From: Streptomyces sp. NL15-2K
GTDB taxonomy: Bacteria; Actinomycetota; Actinomycetes; Streptomycetales; Streptomycetaceae
DNA length: 64,000 nt
NCBI RefSeq assembly: GCF_030551255.1
Contig: NZ_CP130630.1
Span: 8,227,501 to 8,291,500, forward strand
Direction of reading: 5' to 3'
The position numbers were made by a program, and so were the translations under genes. Below the pieces are notes generated by a model. The model saw only the letters and a program-made list of their open reading frames with translations, searched no databases and was not told the origin of the DNA. Below are positions 17,838 through 30,214 of this stretch, piece after piece. Every line of letters begins with the position of its first letter. The stretch's first letter is position 1.

Positions 17838-18668
17838 CTATTTCTGGCCAGTGGGTTTCGGATTCCTCAATTCTTGGCCGGGATGTGCGGCCGACGAGAA
17901 GAACTCCGCCAGCACCGGCGCGAGGACGCTCGGATCCACCGTGTGAGTCTGGCCCTCCAGGCTCCGGTACGTGCCCTGGGATGCCGTTTCGGCCACCGCC
18001 CGGGCGGCCTCGCGCATCCAGGCGGGGCTCGCACCGCCCGCGACGGACAACACCGGCACGGTGATCGAGGCCAGCCGCTCCGAGGGCACCAGACCGTCGC
18101 CCATCACGGCGTTGTCGTAGGCGAGACTGGGAGCGATCGCCTCCAGGCCCGCCCACATGGGGGAGTGGCGGGCGCCCTGGATCATTTCCTCGGCCAGCCC
18201 GGTGAGCCTGAGGAACAGCTCGACCGCGTCCCCGCGCCGGCCGTGCCCGAGTGCCTCGTCGAGGCGCTCCGTGTACTCGGCGCGCTCTGCCGCGCCGCCT
18301 TCGTACACGGCGAACGGCACCTCGTACACCGCCACCCGACGGACCGGCAGCCCGCTCGCCGCCGCTCGCAGGACGAGCGCGCCGCCCGACGAGATGCCGT
18401 ACAGCGACGCCTCGCCGCCTGCCGCGTCGATGAGCGCCGCGAGGTCCTCGACCTCGCGGGCCACCGCGTAGGGTGCCGTGTCGCCGCTCTCGCCGCGACC
18501 GCGACGGTCGTAGGCGATGACGTCGAAGCGGTCCGAGAGATGCGCGGCGAGGGGCGCCATGGTGGCGCCCGTCGACATCGCTCCGCTCACGAGGACGACC
18601 GCTGGGCCCTGTCCGGTACGTTCATACGCGATGTGGGTGCCGTCGCGCGAAATGGTGTTCTTGTCCAT
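17838..18668 (-). CDS. alpha/beta hydrolase
   Basis: This 276-residue alpha/beta-hydrolase-fold protein starts with the family pattern DGTHIAYERTGQGPAVVLVSGA. The nucleophile elbow is GISSGG (Ser near residue 107), and the late catalytic His is probably in GQTHTVD near residue 245. An acid residue would come from the VPVLSVAGGASP strand, where the usual Asp is not obvious. The oxyanion region is VSGAMS instead of the usual HG pattern. It lacks a signal peptide and is likely a cytoplasmic esterase-like enzyme of unknown substrate. It is probably monocistronic: 47 bases separate it from the DUF427 gene upstream, and its stop TAG is 89 bases before the GT2 gene. Confidence 0.85.
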   Translation of the reverse strand: MDKNTISRDGTHIAYERTGQGPAVVLVSGAMSTGATMAPLAAHLSDRFDVIAYDRRGRGESGDTAPYAVAREVEDLAALIDAAGGEASLYGISSGGALVLRAAASGLPVRRVAVYEVPFAVYEGGAAERAEYTERLDEALGHGRRGDAVELFLRLTGLAEEMIQGARHSPMWAGLEAIAPSLAYDNAVMGDGLVPSERLASITVPVLSVAGGASPAWMREAARAVAETASQGTYRSLEGQTHTVDPSVLAPVLAEFFSSAAHPGQELRNPKPTGQK

Positions 18669-18715
18669 GCTTGTGGAGACTGCCGCATGGCACCGAACTG
18701 ATCGCCGCTAATCGC

Positions 18716-19039
18716 TCACGACACTTCGACTTCGTAGAAGCAGAAGTGGTCCTTGATCTCGGCCACGTCCGCCTTCGGCTCGGGATACGCCCACACCAGG
18801 TCCGCCGCCTCCGGCAGCGACCAGTAGGACGCGGTGCCCTTGAACGGGCAGTACGTGTGCGTGTCGGAGGGGGTCAGCAGGTCCAGTCGTACGTCGTCGG
18901 CGGGGATGTAGTACCGCACCGGACAGCCCGTCTCCCGCAGGAGGAGGGGGCGGTCGCTCTCCGCCAGCACCTGGTCGCCATGGACGGCCCGTACGCGCTG
19001 GGTGCCCTGTTCGATCGTGATCGTGTGTCCATCAGCCAT
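18716..19039 (-). CDS. DUF427-family protein
   Basis: This 107-residue protein fits the DUF427 beta-barrel family. It begins MADGHTITIEQGTQRVRAVH and contains VLAESDRPLLL, a VRYYIPADDV segment and the conserved TYCPFKGTASYW motif, followed by AADLVWAYPEP. The family has a small barrel fold and no agreed enzymatic role. The ATG at 19039 is chosen because homology starts there; longer upstream reading would overlap the divergent LOG-family gene. The two genes share a 50-base divergent gap (19040-19089). Confidence 0.88.
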   Translation of the reverse strand: MADGHTITIEQGTQRVRAVHGDQVLAESDRPLLLRETGCPVRYYIPADDVRLDLLTPSDTHTYCPFKGTASYWSLPEAADLVWAYPEPKADVAEIKDHFCFYEVEVS

Positions 19040-19089
19040 ACCCGAAAAGCACTCGCGGGCCGCCGGTTCTTCCCGCGTACGGTGACTCC

Positions 19090-19629
19090 ATGCGAATCTG
19101 TGTCTTCCTCTCCGCGGCCGACCTCGACGAGCGATACACCCGACCCGCACGGGAGTTCGCGAAACTGATCGGCAAGGGCGGCCACACACTGGTCTGGGGC
19201 GGGTCCGACGTCGGGCTGATGAAGGTGGTCGCCGACGGCGTGCAGGAGGCGGGCGGCAGGCTGTACGGGGTCTCCGTGGACTTCCTGGCGGCCAAGGCAC
19301 GGCAGGGTGCGGACGAGATGGTCGTCGCGCGTGATCTGGCCGAGCGCAAGAAGCTGCTCCTGGAGAACGCCGACGCCGTGGTGATCATGGTGGGCGGCAC
19401 CGGCACCCTCGACGAGGCCACCGAGATCCTGGAGCTGAAGAAGCACGGGCACACCGACAAGCCGGTGGTGCTGCTCAACAGCGCGGGCTTCTACGACGGC
19501 CTGAAGGAGCAGTTCCGCCGTATGGAGGACGAGGGCTTCCTGCCCCGGCCGCTGTCCGACCTGGTGTTCTTCGCGGAGGAGCCGGTGGGGGCGCTGGCGT
19601 ATCTGGAGGAGAGCCGGGGCGTCGAATGA
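19090..19629 (+). CDS. LOG-family protein (TIGR00730-like)
   Basis: This 179-residue Rossmann-like protein is of the LOG/lysine-decarboxylase-like family. Members hydrolyse cytokinin riboside monophosphates or other nucleotide monophosphates to base and ribose phosphate. The two signature loops are present but altered: WGGSDVGLM stands for the usual GGG-x-GLM, and MVGGTGTLDEATE for PGG-x-GT-xx-E, so the Pro is replaced by Val while the Gly pair and Glu are kept. The call as a LOG family member is sound. Activity on cytokinin-type nucleotides is less certain because of these changes. It is divergent from the DUF427 gene and lies 33 bases before the SDR gene on the same strand. Confidence 0.86.
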   Translation: MRICVFLSAADLDERYTRPAREFAKLIGKGGHTLVWGGSDVGLMKVVADGVQEAGGRLYGVSVDFLAAKARQGADEMVVARDLAERKKLLLENADAVVIMVGGTGTLDEATEILELKKHGHTDKPVVLLNSAGFYDGLKEQFRRMEDEGFLPRPLSDLVFFAEEPVGALAYLEESRGVE

Positions 19630-19662
19630 CGCGCGTGTGATGCGGCCCCGTGTGATGCGAGC

Positions 19663-20376
19663 ATGGCGGGCATGGCTACTCATGTGATCACCGGAGCGGG
19701 CTCGGGCATCGGGGCGGCCGTGGCCCGCCGGCTGCACGCGCGCGGGGACGATCTCGTGCTGCACGCGCGCGACGCGGGCCGTGCGAAGGAGCTCGCGGCT
19801 CAGTTCCCCGGCGCGAAGACGCTGGTGGGCGATCTGGCGGACCCCGACAGGCTCTCCTGGGCGTTCTCGCACCAGACGCTCCCGGACCGCGTGGACTCCC
19901 TCCTCCACATCGCCGGCGTGGTCGACCTCGGCCCGGTCGGCGAGCTGACCCCGAAGTCCTGGCGCCACCAGCTCAACGTCAACCTCATCGCCCCCGCCGA
20001 GCTGACCCGCCACTTCCTGCCCCAGCTCCGCGCCGCCCGCGGCCACGTGGTGTTCGTGAACTCGGGCGCGGGCCTGAACGCCCACGCCGCCTGGTCGGCG
20101 TACGCCGCGTCGAAGCACGGCCTGAAGGCCCTGGCGGACTCCCTGCGGCACGAGGAGCACGGCAACGGCATCCGCGTCACCTCCGTCTACCCCGGCCGCA
20201 CCGCGAGCCCCATGCAGGCCAAGGTCCACCAGCAGGAGGGCAAGGAGTACGACCCGTCGAAGTGGATCGACCCGGAGTCGGTGGCGACGACGATCCTGAC
20301 GGCCCTGGACCTGCCGAGGGACGCGGAGATCAACGACGTGACGGTACGCCGGGCCGCTGACGCCGACGGCCGCTGA
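19663..20376 (+). CDS. short-chain dehydrogenase/reductase
   Basis: This is a 237-residue classical SDR. The cofactor loop TGAGSGIG is at residues 10-17, and the Arg-rich stretch after it favours NADP. The active site has the Ser in VNSGAG and YAASK (Tyr and Lys). The usual NNAG is replaced by HIAGV. The ATG at 19663 and a second in-frame ATG at 19672 are both possible starts; no clear ribosome site separates them. It follows the LOG gene by 33 bases and may share its transcript. The substrate is unknown. Downstream is a repeat-type intergenic element and then the metE-like gene. Confidence 0.9.
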   Translation: MAGMATHVITGAGSGIGAAVARRLHARGDDLVLHARDAGRAKELAAQFPGAKTLVGDLADPDRLSWAFSHQTLPDRVDSLLHIAGVVDLGPVGELTPKSWRHQLNVNLIAPAELTRHFLPQLRAARGHVVFVNSGAGLNAHAAWSAYAASKHGLKALADSLRHEEHGNGIRVTSVYPGRTASPMQAKVHQQEGKEYDPSKWIDPESVATTILTALDLPRDAEINDVTVRRAADADGR

Positions 20377-20389
20377 CGCCGACCTACGC

Positions 20390-20525
20390 AGTTCAGCCCG
20401 TCCGGCGTTTGAGGACGAGGCCGTTCAGGCCGATGGGGGTCCAGGGGGAGGAGCCCCCTGGCGGGGTCGAAGGGGCGGAGCCCCTGGTGATGGGACGGGT
20501 AGGGGCGGCGGGGGCGAGAAACCGA
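20390..20525. repeat. Streptomyces dispersed intergenic repeat with nested hairpins
   Basis: The gap 20377-20574 contains the segment CAGCCCGTCCGGCGTTTGAG, which I recognise as part of a sequence widely dispersed between Streptomyces genes (from memory). It is followed by GGGGGTCCAGG...CCCCCTGG and GGGGCGGAGCCCC hairpin-forming runs. It probably acts as a transcription terminator or small mobile repeat after the SDR gene. No coding potential was seen. Confidence 0.6.
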
Positions 20526-20574
20526 GGCCCGCACCACAGCACACCGCCCCGACGACCTACGTAGGCTTCCCCAC

Positions 20575-21576
20575 GTGAACGAAACCTTCAGCTTCGGCCC
20601 CGCCACCGGCATCGGCTCCCTCCCGGGAGGCAACGCCCGCGAGGCCGCCAAGACAGTGACGGGGACCTTCGAGGACTTCCCGTTCCTCGCCGAGCTGCCC
20701 GCCCGCGGCCCCGGCGCGGACATGATCGGGCGCACGGCCGGCATGCTCGTCGAGCTGTACGCGCGCGTGGAGCCCAGCGGCTGGCGAATCGGCGACCACC
20801 CGGGCCGGGACACCAAGCGAGCCCGCTCCTGGCTCGGCGAGGACCTCGACGCACTCGAGGAGTTCACCCAGGGCTACGAGGGACCGCTGAAGGTCCAGGC
20901 GGTGGGCCCCTGGACGCTGGCGGCCAACCTCGAGCTGAAGAACGGCGAGGCCGCGCTCTCCGACCCCGGCGCCTGCCGCGACCTCGCCGCCTCCCTCACC
21001 GAGGGCCTGCGGCTCCACCTCGCCGAAACACAGCGCCGCATCCCCGGCGCTCAGCTCGTGCTCCAGCTCGACGAGCCGTCCCTCACCCCCGTACTGCGCG
21101 GCCATGTGAAGACCGCCAGCGGCTACCGCACCCACCGCGCCGTCGACCGGCAGATCATCGAGGCCACGCTCCGCGACATCATCGGGGTGCACGGCGGCGC
21201 ACGGGTCGTGGTCCACTCGTGCGCACCGGACGTCCCGTTCGCCCTGCTGCGCCGGGCGGGCGCGGCGGCCGTCTCCTTCGACTTCACGCTCCTCACCGAA
21301 CGTGACGACGACGCGATCGGCGAGGCGGTGGAAGGCGGGACCCGGCTCTTCACCGGTGTCGTGCCGACCACGGACGGCCCATTGTCAGACCCTGCCGGTA
21401 GCGTCATGGGTGTCAGGACGCTGTGGCGCAGGCTGGGGCTGCATCCGGGGCTTCTCGCGGACGCGGTCACGGTCACTCCGTCGTGCGGACTCGCGGGGGC
21501 TTCCCCCGGGTACGCGCGCGAGGCCCTCGCCCACTGCGTCCGGGCGGCGAGATCCCTCGCGGACAACCCTGAGTAA
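20575..21576 (+). CDS. cobalamin-independent methionine synthase-like protein (MetE C-terminal domain type)
   Basis: This 333-residue protein matches the C-terminal catalytic half of MetE. It opens with TGIGSLPGGN, as in the family. The probable zinc ligands are in VHSCAPDVPF (HxC) and TPSCGLAG (the late Cys). It is much shorter than full MetE (about 750 residues), which contains two such barrels. Proteins of this short type may be methyltransferases that use other methyl donors or corrinoid partners; annotation as methionine synthase is conventional rather than proven. The GTG start at 20575 is the first in-frame start after the intergenic repeat. The gene ends 15 bases before ligA, so the two are probably an operon. 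Confidence 0.88.
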   Translation: MNETFSFGPATGIGSLPGGNAREAAKTVTGTFEDFPFLAELPARGPGADMIGRTAGMLVELYARVEPSGWRIGDHPGRDTKRARSWLGEDLDALEEFTQGYEGPLKVQAVGPWTLAANLELKNGEAALSDPGACRDLAASLTEGLRLHLAETQRRIPGAQLVLQLDEPSLTPVLRGHVKTASGYRTHRAVDRQIIEATLRDIIGVHGGARVVVHSCAPDVPFALLRRAGAAAVSFDFTLLTERDDDAIGEAVEGGTRLFTGVVPTTDGPLSDPAGSVMGVRTLWRRLGLHPGLLADAVTVTPSCGLAGASPGYAREALAHCVRAARSLADNPE

Positions 21577-23784
<2,208 letters not shown>

Positions 23785-23943
23785 CGAGGAGTAGCGGTTG
23801 AAGGCCACCCGATCGGCGCATACCAGATGCATATGGGTGGCCGGGACGCATTCGGGCAACCGCCGACGACCAGTGCCCGTGGAAGCCTTCTGCGGCCTAC
23901 TGTTGAGATGTGCGCCTGCCGTGCCCAGCTGCGGTTGGGGCAT

Positions 23944-23981
23944 CCCTTTTGTTCTTGAAGGGCCCTTGAAGGACAAAAGGG
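23944..23981. terminator. 38-base near-perfect palindrome between ligA and rmdB
   Basis: The arms CCCTTTTGT (23944-23952) and ACAAAAGGG (23973-23981) flank a centre AAGGGCCCTT (23958-23967). The whole 38 bases match their own reverse complement except at two symmetric base-pair positions. AAGAGTTTT follows, so it can form a terminator after ligA on the plus strand. It also lies about 85 bases before the rmdB start and could be an operator. Confidence 0.65.
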
Positions 23982-24066
23982 AAGAGTTTTCCAACGCGGC
24001 GCCGCCCAAGGGTTGTCGGGTATGGGCCGCGTGGCGTGGGCACCGCCGGCTGTGAGAGGGACGGGA

Positions 24067-26328
24067 ATGGAACCGACCGAGAGCGCCGCCCCGGACTCAC
24101 GGCTGCGCCTGCGCCGGGTGGTCGGCGCATGGCGGGAGAGCCGGCGGGCCGGGCGGCCTTCGGAGCGTCCGGGCGCGGAGGGGCGCGCCGCGGGACAGTA
24201 CGTCGCGGGACAGTACACGGCCGCCGAGGGCCTCGGCGCGCCGCAGCTCACCGCCGAGCGCCCCTCCGGGCTGCCCGGAGCCGAGGCCGAACGGCACCTG
24301 TCCTGGCCCGCCCTGCCGGCGGTGACCGTCGCGGCGGCCGGTTTCGTCCTGGGCGCCGGGTTCTACCGGGCCTTCACCGGCGGCCACGCGCTCTTCCCGT
24401 CCGGCACCGTGGGCTGGTCGCTCGCCCTGCTGACCGGCGTCATCGTCGGCCACCTGGTGGCGCTCGGCCGCGCTCGCTGGTGGGGCGGCACCGGCTCCGG
24501 CGCCGCCCTCACCCTCGCCGTCCTGCTGCTCTACGGCGGGGTGCCGGCCGGCATGGTCAGCCTCACCGTCGTCCTGCTGGTCGGCGTGGCCCGCCGCCAC
24601 CGCTGGCGACAGGGCCTCCTGCACGGCGCGGTGGACATCCTCGGCATCGGCGCAGGAGCCCTGCTGCTGGGTGCCTTCGGCCGGTTCCCGTCCGTCGAGC
24701 ACCCCTGGAACCCCGACACCTGGACGGTCTACACCGCCCCCGAGGTCGTGCTGGTCGCGGTCGCCTACCTCGCGGTCACCCGCGCCCTGGGCTGGTATCT
24801 GCACACCCCGAGCTCCGGCCTGCCCACGGTCGCCCGCACCGCCCTGGTCAGACAGGGCCTGGTCGCGGTCGCGCTGCTCGGCATCGCACCGCTGGTCTGC
24901 GTGGTCGCCATCGCCAAGCCCATCCTGCTGCCGCTGTTCGCCATCCCCCTCATCGCCCTCGACTCCACCCTGCGGATAGCCAGGGCCCGGGCCGAGGAGC
25001 AACTGCGCGATCCGCTGACCGGGCTGCCCAACCGCCAGTGGCTGCTGGAGCGCATCTGGACGGCCCTGGACGACGCCGAGCGCATCGGCGCCCGCTCCGC
25101 GCTGATGCTGATCGACCTCGACCGTTTCCGCTCGGTCAACGACACGCTGGGGCACCTGGCCGGTGACCGGCTGCTGCTGCAGATAGCCGACCGGCTCCGA
25201 CTGGCGCTGCCGCGCGGTGCGGAGGCGGCGCGGCTGGGCGGCGACGAGTTCGCCGTCTTACTGCCGGTCGCCGACTCCACGACCTCCGCGACCCGGGTCG
25301 CCCGCGGCCTCGTCGCCGCCCTCAGCTCCCCGCTCGACCTCGACGGCCTCACCCTCGTGCTGGAGGCCAGCGCCGGAGTCGCCGTCTTCCCCGACCACGC
25401 CCTCGACGCCGAGGGCATGCTGCGCCGGGCGGACGTCGCGATGTACCAGGCGAAGCGGGACCGTACGGGCGTCGAGGTCTACGAGTCCAAGCGGGACTCG
25501 AACACCCCGGACCGGCTCGGACTGCTCGGCGATCTGCGCCGGGCCCTGGACGCGCACGAGGTCCAGCTGCACTACCAGCCCAAGGTCCGCTTCGACGGAC
25601 AGGTGGCCGGCCTGGAGGCCCTGGTCCGCTGGGTGCATCCCGAGCGCGGCAAGGTCCCGCCGGACGAGTTCATCGCCATCGCCGAGTCGTCCGGCCTGAT
25701 GCCCCATCTCACGGAGTACGTCCTGGAGACGGCCCTCGGCCAGGTCGCCGAGTGGCGCTCCCAGGGGCTGTTCGTCCCGGTCGCGGTCAATGTCTCCCCA
25801 CGCGACGTGCACACCCCCGGCTTCGCGGGCTCCGTCGCCGCCCGCCTCGCCCGCCACGGCGTCCCGGCGGGAGCGCTCCAGCTGGAGATAACGGAACACG
25901 TCCTCCTGGAGGACCCGCAGCGCGCCGCCGACACCCTCGCCGGGCTGACCGGCCACGGCGTGAAGATGTCCCTGGACGACTTCGGCACGGGCTACTCCTC
26001 GCTGGTGCATCTACGGCGACTGCCGGTGAGCGAGCTGAAGATCGACCGCTCGTTCGTGGCCCGGCTGGCCGTCGACACCGAGGACGCGGAGATCGTCCGC
26101 TGCACGGTGGATCTGGCGCACTCCCTCGGGCTCCTCGTGGTCGCCGAGGGCGTCGAGGACGACGAGACCTGGGAGCGCCTGCGCGACCTGGGCTGTGACG
26201 CCGTACAGGGCTGGCTGGTCGCGGCGGCGATGCCCCCGGAGGAGACGACGGCGTGGCTGCGGGCGCGGGGCTCACGGGGCTGGCAGCGGCCGCAGCGGCC
26301 GAGGGCGGCTCTGCCGGCCGCGGAGTGA
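24067..26328 (+). CDS. rmdB: membrane GGDEF-EAL protein, RmdB-type c-di-GMP phosphodiesterase
   Basis: This 753-residue membrane c-di-GMP enzyme has about six or seven N-terminal hydrophobic segments (residues 80-305). A GGDEF domain follows with intact GGDEF at 391-395, and then an EAL domain with EAL at 517-519. The EAL site is complete: VTEYVLE, TEHVLLED, LDDFGTGYSSL and LKIDRSFV are present, so phosphodiesterase activity is expected. No RxxD inhibitory site is found before GGDEF (the equivalent position is PRGA). The ATG at 24067 has a GAGGGAC ribosome site and fits the disordered N-terminus; an upstream in-frame ATG at 24022 is less likely. In S. coelicolor the neighbour of ligA is RmdB, a phosphodiesterase that affects colony development (recalled), which fits this position. 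Confidence 0.92.
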   Translation: MEPTESAAPDSRLRLRRVVGAWRESRRAGRPSERPGAEGRAAGQYVAGQYTAAEGLGAPQLTAERPSGLPGAEAERHLSWPALPAVTVAAAGFVLGAGFYRAFTGGHALFPSGTVGWSLALLTGVIVGHLVALGRARWWGGTGSGAALTLAVLLLYGGVPAGMVSLTVVLLVGVARRHRWRQGLLHGAVDILGIGAGALLLGAFGRFPSVEHPWNPDTWTVYTAPEVVLVAVAYLAVTRALGWYLHTPSSGLPTVARTALVRQGLVAVALLGIAPLVCVVAIAKPILLPLFAIPLIALDSTLRIARARAEEQLRDPLTGLPNRQWLLERIWTALDDAERIGARSALMLIDLDRFRSVNDTLGHLAGDRLLLQIADRLRLALPRGAEAARLGGDEFAVLLPVADSTTSATRVARGLVAALSSPLDLDGLTLVLEASAGVAVFPDHALDAEGMLRRADVAMYQAKRDRTGVEVYESKRDSNTPDRLGLLGDLRRALDAHEVQLHYQPKVRFDGQVAGLEALVRWVHPERGKVPPDEFIAIAESSGLMPHLTEYVLETALGQVAEWRSQGLFVPVAVNVSPRDVHTPGFAGSVAARLARHGVPAGALQLEITEHVLLEDPQRAADTLAGLTGHGVKMSLDDFGTGYSSLVHLRRLPVSELKIDRSFVARLAVDTEDAEIVRCTVDLAHSLGLLVVAEGVEDDETWERLRDLGCDAVQGWLVAAAMPPEETTAWLRARGSRGWQRPQRPRAALPAAE

Positions 26329-26401
26329 CTCTCCGCGGTGGCTCTCCCACCCGCCCGTCCGTTCACCCCGGCTGAAAGGGCGCCCTCCCCTGCGGGCTTG
26401 G

Positions 26402-26433
26402 CCGCCGTCGGCGGCCGCGGGCGCCGACGGCGG
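26402..26433 (+). terminator. G/C-rich hairpin after rmdB
   Basis: A perfect 12-base stem CCGCCGTCGGCG / CGCCGACGGCGG with an 8-base loop lies 73 bases after the rmdB stop. There is no T-run. It probably insulates the gat operon from rmdB. Confidence 0.6.
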
Positions 26434-26516
26434 TCGGGGCGGACCTGCCGACGCGGCTGTCTGACGTCACCTCATGGGGTCGCCACACCGAGGGATGAGG
26501 CTGCCCGAGAAACCGT

Positions 26517-26547
26517 TTCACGGGCACACGCCCCCGCCCCATAGGAT
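26517..26547 (+). promoter_or_regulatory. possible promoter of the gatCAB operon
   Basis: TAGGAT at 26542-26547 matches the usual Streptomyces -10 form, and TTCACG at 26517-26522 is a weak -35 with 19-base spacing. Transcription would start near 26554, about 35 bases before the gatC ATG, which has AGAGGAT as its ribosome site. Confidence 0.4.
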
Positions 26548-26588
26548 TGGCCCCAAACCACACACTCTCACCCCCAGAGGATCGCTGC

Positions 26589-26885
26589 ATGCCTGGCATC
26601 ACGCGCGAGGAGGTCGCCCACCTCGCCCGGCTGGCGCGTCTGGAGCTGAAGGGCGAAGAGCTCGATCACTTCGCCGGTCAGCTCGACGACATCATCGGCG
26701 CGGTCGCCCGCGTCAGCGAGGTCGCCGACCAAGACGTACCGCCGACCTCGCACCCGCTCCCGCTGACGAACGTCATGCGCGCGGACGAGGTCCGTCCGTC
26801 GCTCACCCCCGAGCAGGCGCTCTCCGGCGCCCCGGCCCAGGAGCAGCAGCGTTTCAAGGTGCCGCAGATCCTGGGGGAGGACTAA
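26589..26885 (+). CDS. gatC: aspartyl/glutamyl-tRNA amidotransferase subunit C
   Basis: GatC is the small wrapping subunit that holds GatA and GatB together. The complex converts Glu-tRNAGln (and Asp-tRNAAsn) to the amidated forms. This 98-residue protein shows the family start [18 protein letters not shown], the LDDIIGAV helix and the conserved [17 protein letters not shown] segment ending VPQILGED. Its ATG at 26589 has a ribosome site AGAGGAT. It is the first gene of the operon, and gatA starts 7 bases after its stop. Confidence 0.97.
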   Translation: MPGITREEVAHLARLARLELKGEELDHFAGQLDDIIGAVARVSEVADQDVPPTSHPLPLTNVMRADEVRPSLTPEQALSGAPAQEQQRFKVPQILGED

Positions 26886-26892
26886 GACCACC

Positions 26893-28382
<1,490 letters not shown>

Positions 28383-28386
<4 letters not shown>

Positions 28387-28622
28387 GCGCACTGACCAAG
28401 GCCAAGGGCTTCAAGAAGTCCAAGTCCGGTACGTACCTGTCCATCGCCGGGACCGCGTTCGGCGCGATCGGTGTCGCCAAGCGGCTGAAGAAGGCCCGCG
28501 CCGAGAAGGACACGCTGGTCCTGATCGACGCCACCGTGTCCGCCGTCGCGATCGTCACCGGCCTCGCCATCCTGTACCGCGAGCTGAAGCGGCTGGGCGA
28601 CGACGACGTCCTGCTGGGCTGA
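28383..28622 (+). CDS. small two-helix membrane protein in the gat operon
   Basis: This is a 79-residue protein of unknown function. The basic N-terminus ([11 protein letters not shown]) is followed by a hydrophobic segment [13 protein letters not shown] (about 20-32), a charged loop ([11 protein letters not shown]) and a second membrane helix (about 48-66), and ends DDDVLLG. The GTG start overlaps the gatA stop, and gatB begins 15 bases after its stop, so it lies inside the operon with coupling on the left. From memory, an equivalent small gene is present at this place in other Streptomyces, so it is unlikely to be a chance frame. A role linked to the amidotransferase is guessed only from position. 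Confidence 0.8.
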
Positions 28623-28637
28623 GAGGGAAGTTTCACC

Positions 28638-30152
28638 GTGACCACCACGACCGACCTGGTGTCGTACGAGGACGCGCTGGCGTCGTACGACCCCGTCATG
28701 GGCCTCGAGGTCCATGTCGAACTCGGCACCAAGACCAAAATGTTCTGCGGCTGTTCGACCGCGCTCGGTGCCGACCCGAACACCCAGACCTGCCCCACCT
28801 GCCTCGGCATGCCCGGCTCGCTCCCGGTCGTCAACGCGACCGGCGTCGAGTCCGCCATCAAGATCGGTCTCGCCCTGAACTGCGAGATCGCCGAGTGGTG
28901 CCGCTTCGCCCGGAAGAACTACTTCTATCCGGACATGCCGAAGAACTTCCAGACCTCCCAGTACGACGAGCCGATCGCCTTCAACGGCTACCTCGACGTG
29001 CAGCTGGAGGACGGGGAGACCTTCCGCGTGGAGATCGAGCGCGCCCACATGGAGGAGGACACCGGCAAGTCGACGCACGTCGGCGGCGCGACGGGTCGTA
29101 TCCACGGCGCCTCGCACTCGCTCCTCGACTACAACCGCGCCGGCATCCCGCTCATCGAGATCGTCACCAAGCCGATCGAAGGCGCGGGCGAGCGTGCTCC
29201 CGAGGTGGCGAAGGCGTACGTCCGTGAGCTGCGCGAGCTCATCAAGGCACTCGGCGTCTCCGAGGCCCGGATGGAGATGGGCCAGATGCGCTGCGACGTG
29301 AACCTGTCGCTGCGCCCGAACGGCACCGAGAAGTTCGGCACCCGCTCCGAGACGAAGAACGTCAACTCGCTGCGGTCCGTGGAGCGCGCGGCCCGCTTCG
29401 AGATCCAGCGGCACGCGGCCGTACTGAGCGGTGGCGGGACGATCGTCCAGGAGACCCGGCACTTCCACGAGGACACCGGGTCGACGACCTCGGGCCGCGT
29501 GAAGGAGGAGGCCGAGGACTACCGGTACTTCCCCGAGCCGGACCTGGTGCCGGTGGCGCCCACGCGCGAGTGGGTCGAGGAGATCCGCTCCGCGCTGCCG
29601 GAGCTGCCGCTGGTCCGCCGCAACCGGCTGCGCGAGGAGTGGGGCGTCAGCGCCGTCGACATGCAGGCGATCCTCAACGCCGGTGCGCTGGAGCCGATCG
29701 TCGCCACGATCGACGCCGGTGCCGACGCGGCCTCCGCCCGCAAGTGGTGGATGGGCGAGCTGGCCCGCAGCGCCAACGAGTCGGGCAAGGCGCTGGACGA
29801 GCTGGCGATCACGCCGGAGCAGGTCGCCCGGGTGGCCAAGCTGGTCGCCTCCGGCGATCTGAACGACAAGCTGGCCCGCCAGGTCATCGAAGGCGTCCTC
29901 GCGGGCGAAGGCACCCCGGACGAGGTCGTCGACAAGCGCGGGCTGAAGGTCGTCTCCGACGAGGGCGCGCTCACCGCCGCCGTCGAGGAGGCCATCGCCG
30001 GCAACCCGGCCATCGCGGACAAGATCCGCGGCGGCAAGGTGGCCGCGGCCGGCGCCCTGGTCGGCGCGGTCATGAAGGCCACGCGCGGCCAGGCGGACGC
30101 GGCCCGCGTCAAGGAGCTGATCCTGCAGAAGCTGGGCGTCAGCGAGGGCTGA
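28638..30152 (+). CDS. gatB: aspartyl/glutamyl-tRNA amidotransferase subunit B
   Basis: GatB binds the mischarged tRNA and catalyses kinase and transamidation steps with ammonia from GatA. The 504-residue protein has the typical start [11 protein letters not shown], a Cys-containing zinc-like region (FCGCS, then [10 protein letters not shown]), [20 protein letters not shown] later on, and the helical and YqeY-like C-terminal domains. Length is normal. The GTG start at 28638 has a GAGAGGGAAG ribosome site. It is the last gene of the operon and is followed 8 bases later by a strong hairpin. Confidence 0.97.
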   Translation: MTTTTDLVSYEDALASYDPVMGLEVHVELGTKTKMFCGCSTALGADPNTQTCPTCLGMPGSLPVVNATGVESAIKIGLALNCEIAEWCRFARKNYFYPDMPKNFQTSQYDEPIAFNGYLDVQLEDGETFRVEIERAHMEEDTGKSTHVGGATGRIHGASHSLLDYNRAGIPLIEIVTKPIEGAGERAPEVAKAYVRELRELIKALGVSEARMEMGQMRCDVNLSLRPNGTEKFGTRSETKNVNSLRSVERAARFEIQRHAAVLSGGGTIVQETRHFHEDTGSTTSGRVKEEAEDYRYFPEPDLVPVAPTREWVEEIRSALPELPLVRRNRLREEWGVSAVDMQAILNAGALEPIVATIDAGADAASARKWWMGELARSANESGKALDELAITPEQVARVAKLVASGDLNDKLARQVIEGVLAGEGTPDEVVDKRGLKVVSDEGALTAAVEEAIAGNPAIADKIRGGKVAAAGALVGAVMKATRGQADAARVKELILQKLGVSEG

Positions 30153-30160
30153 GACCCGCG

Positions 30161-30195
30161 GTACGGCCCCGGAGGCATGGTCTCCGGGGCCGTAC
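30161..30195. terminator. bidirectional terminator between gatB and methyltransferase
   Basis: A perfect 14-base stem (30161-30174 with 30182-30195, GTACGGCCCCGGAG and its complement) has a 7-base loop. It lies between convergent genes, 8 bases after gatB and 19 bases past the end of the minus-strand methyltransferase. Confidence 0.85.
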
Positions 30196-30214
30196 TGTAC
30201 TTACGGCGTCACTG

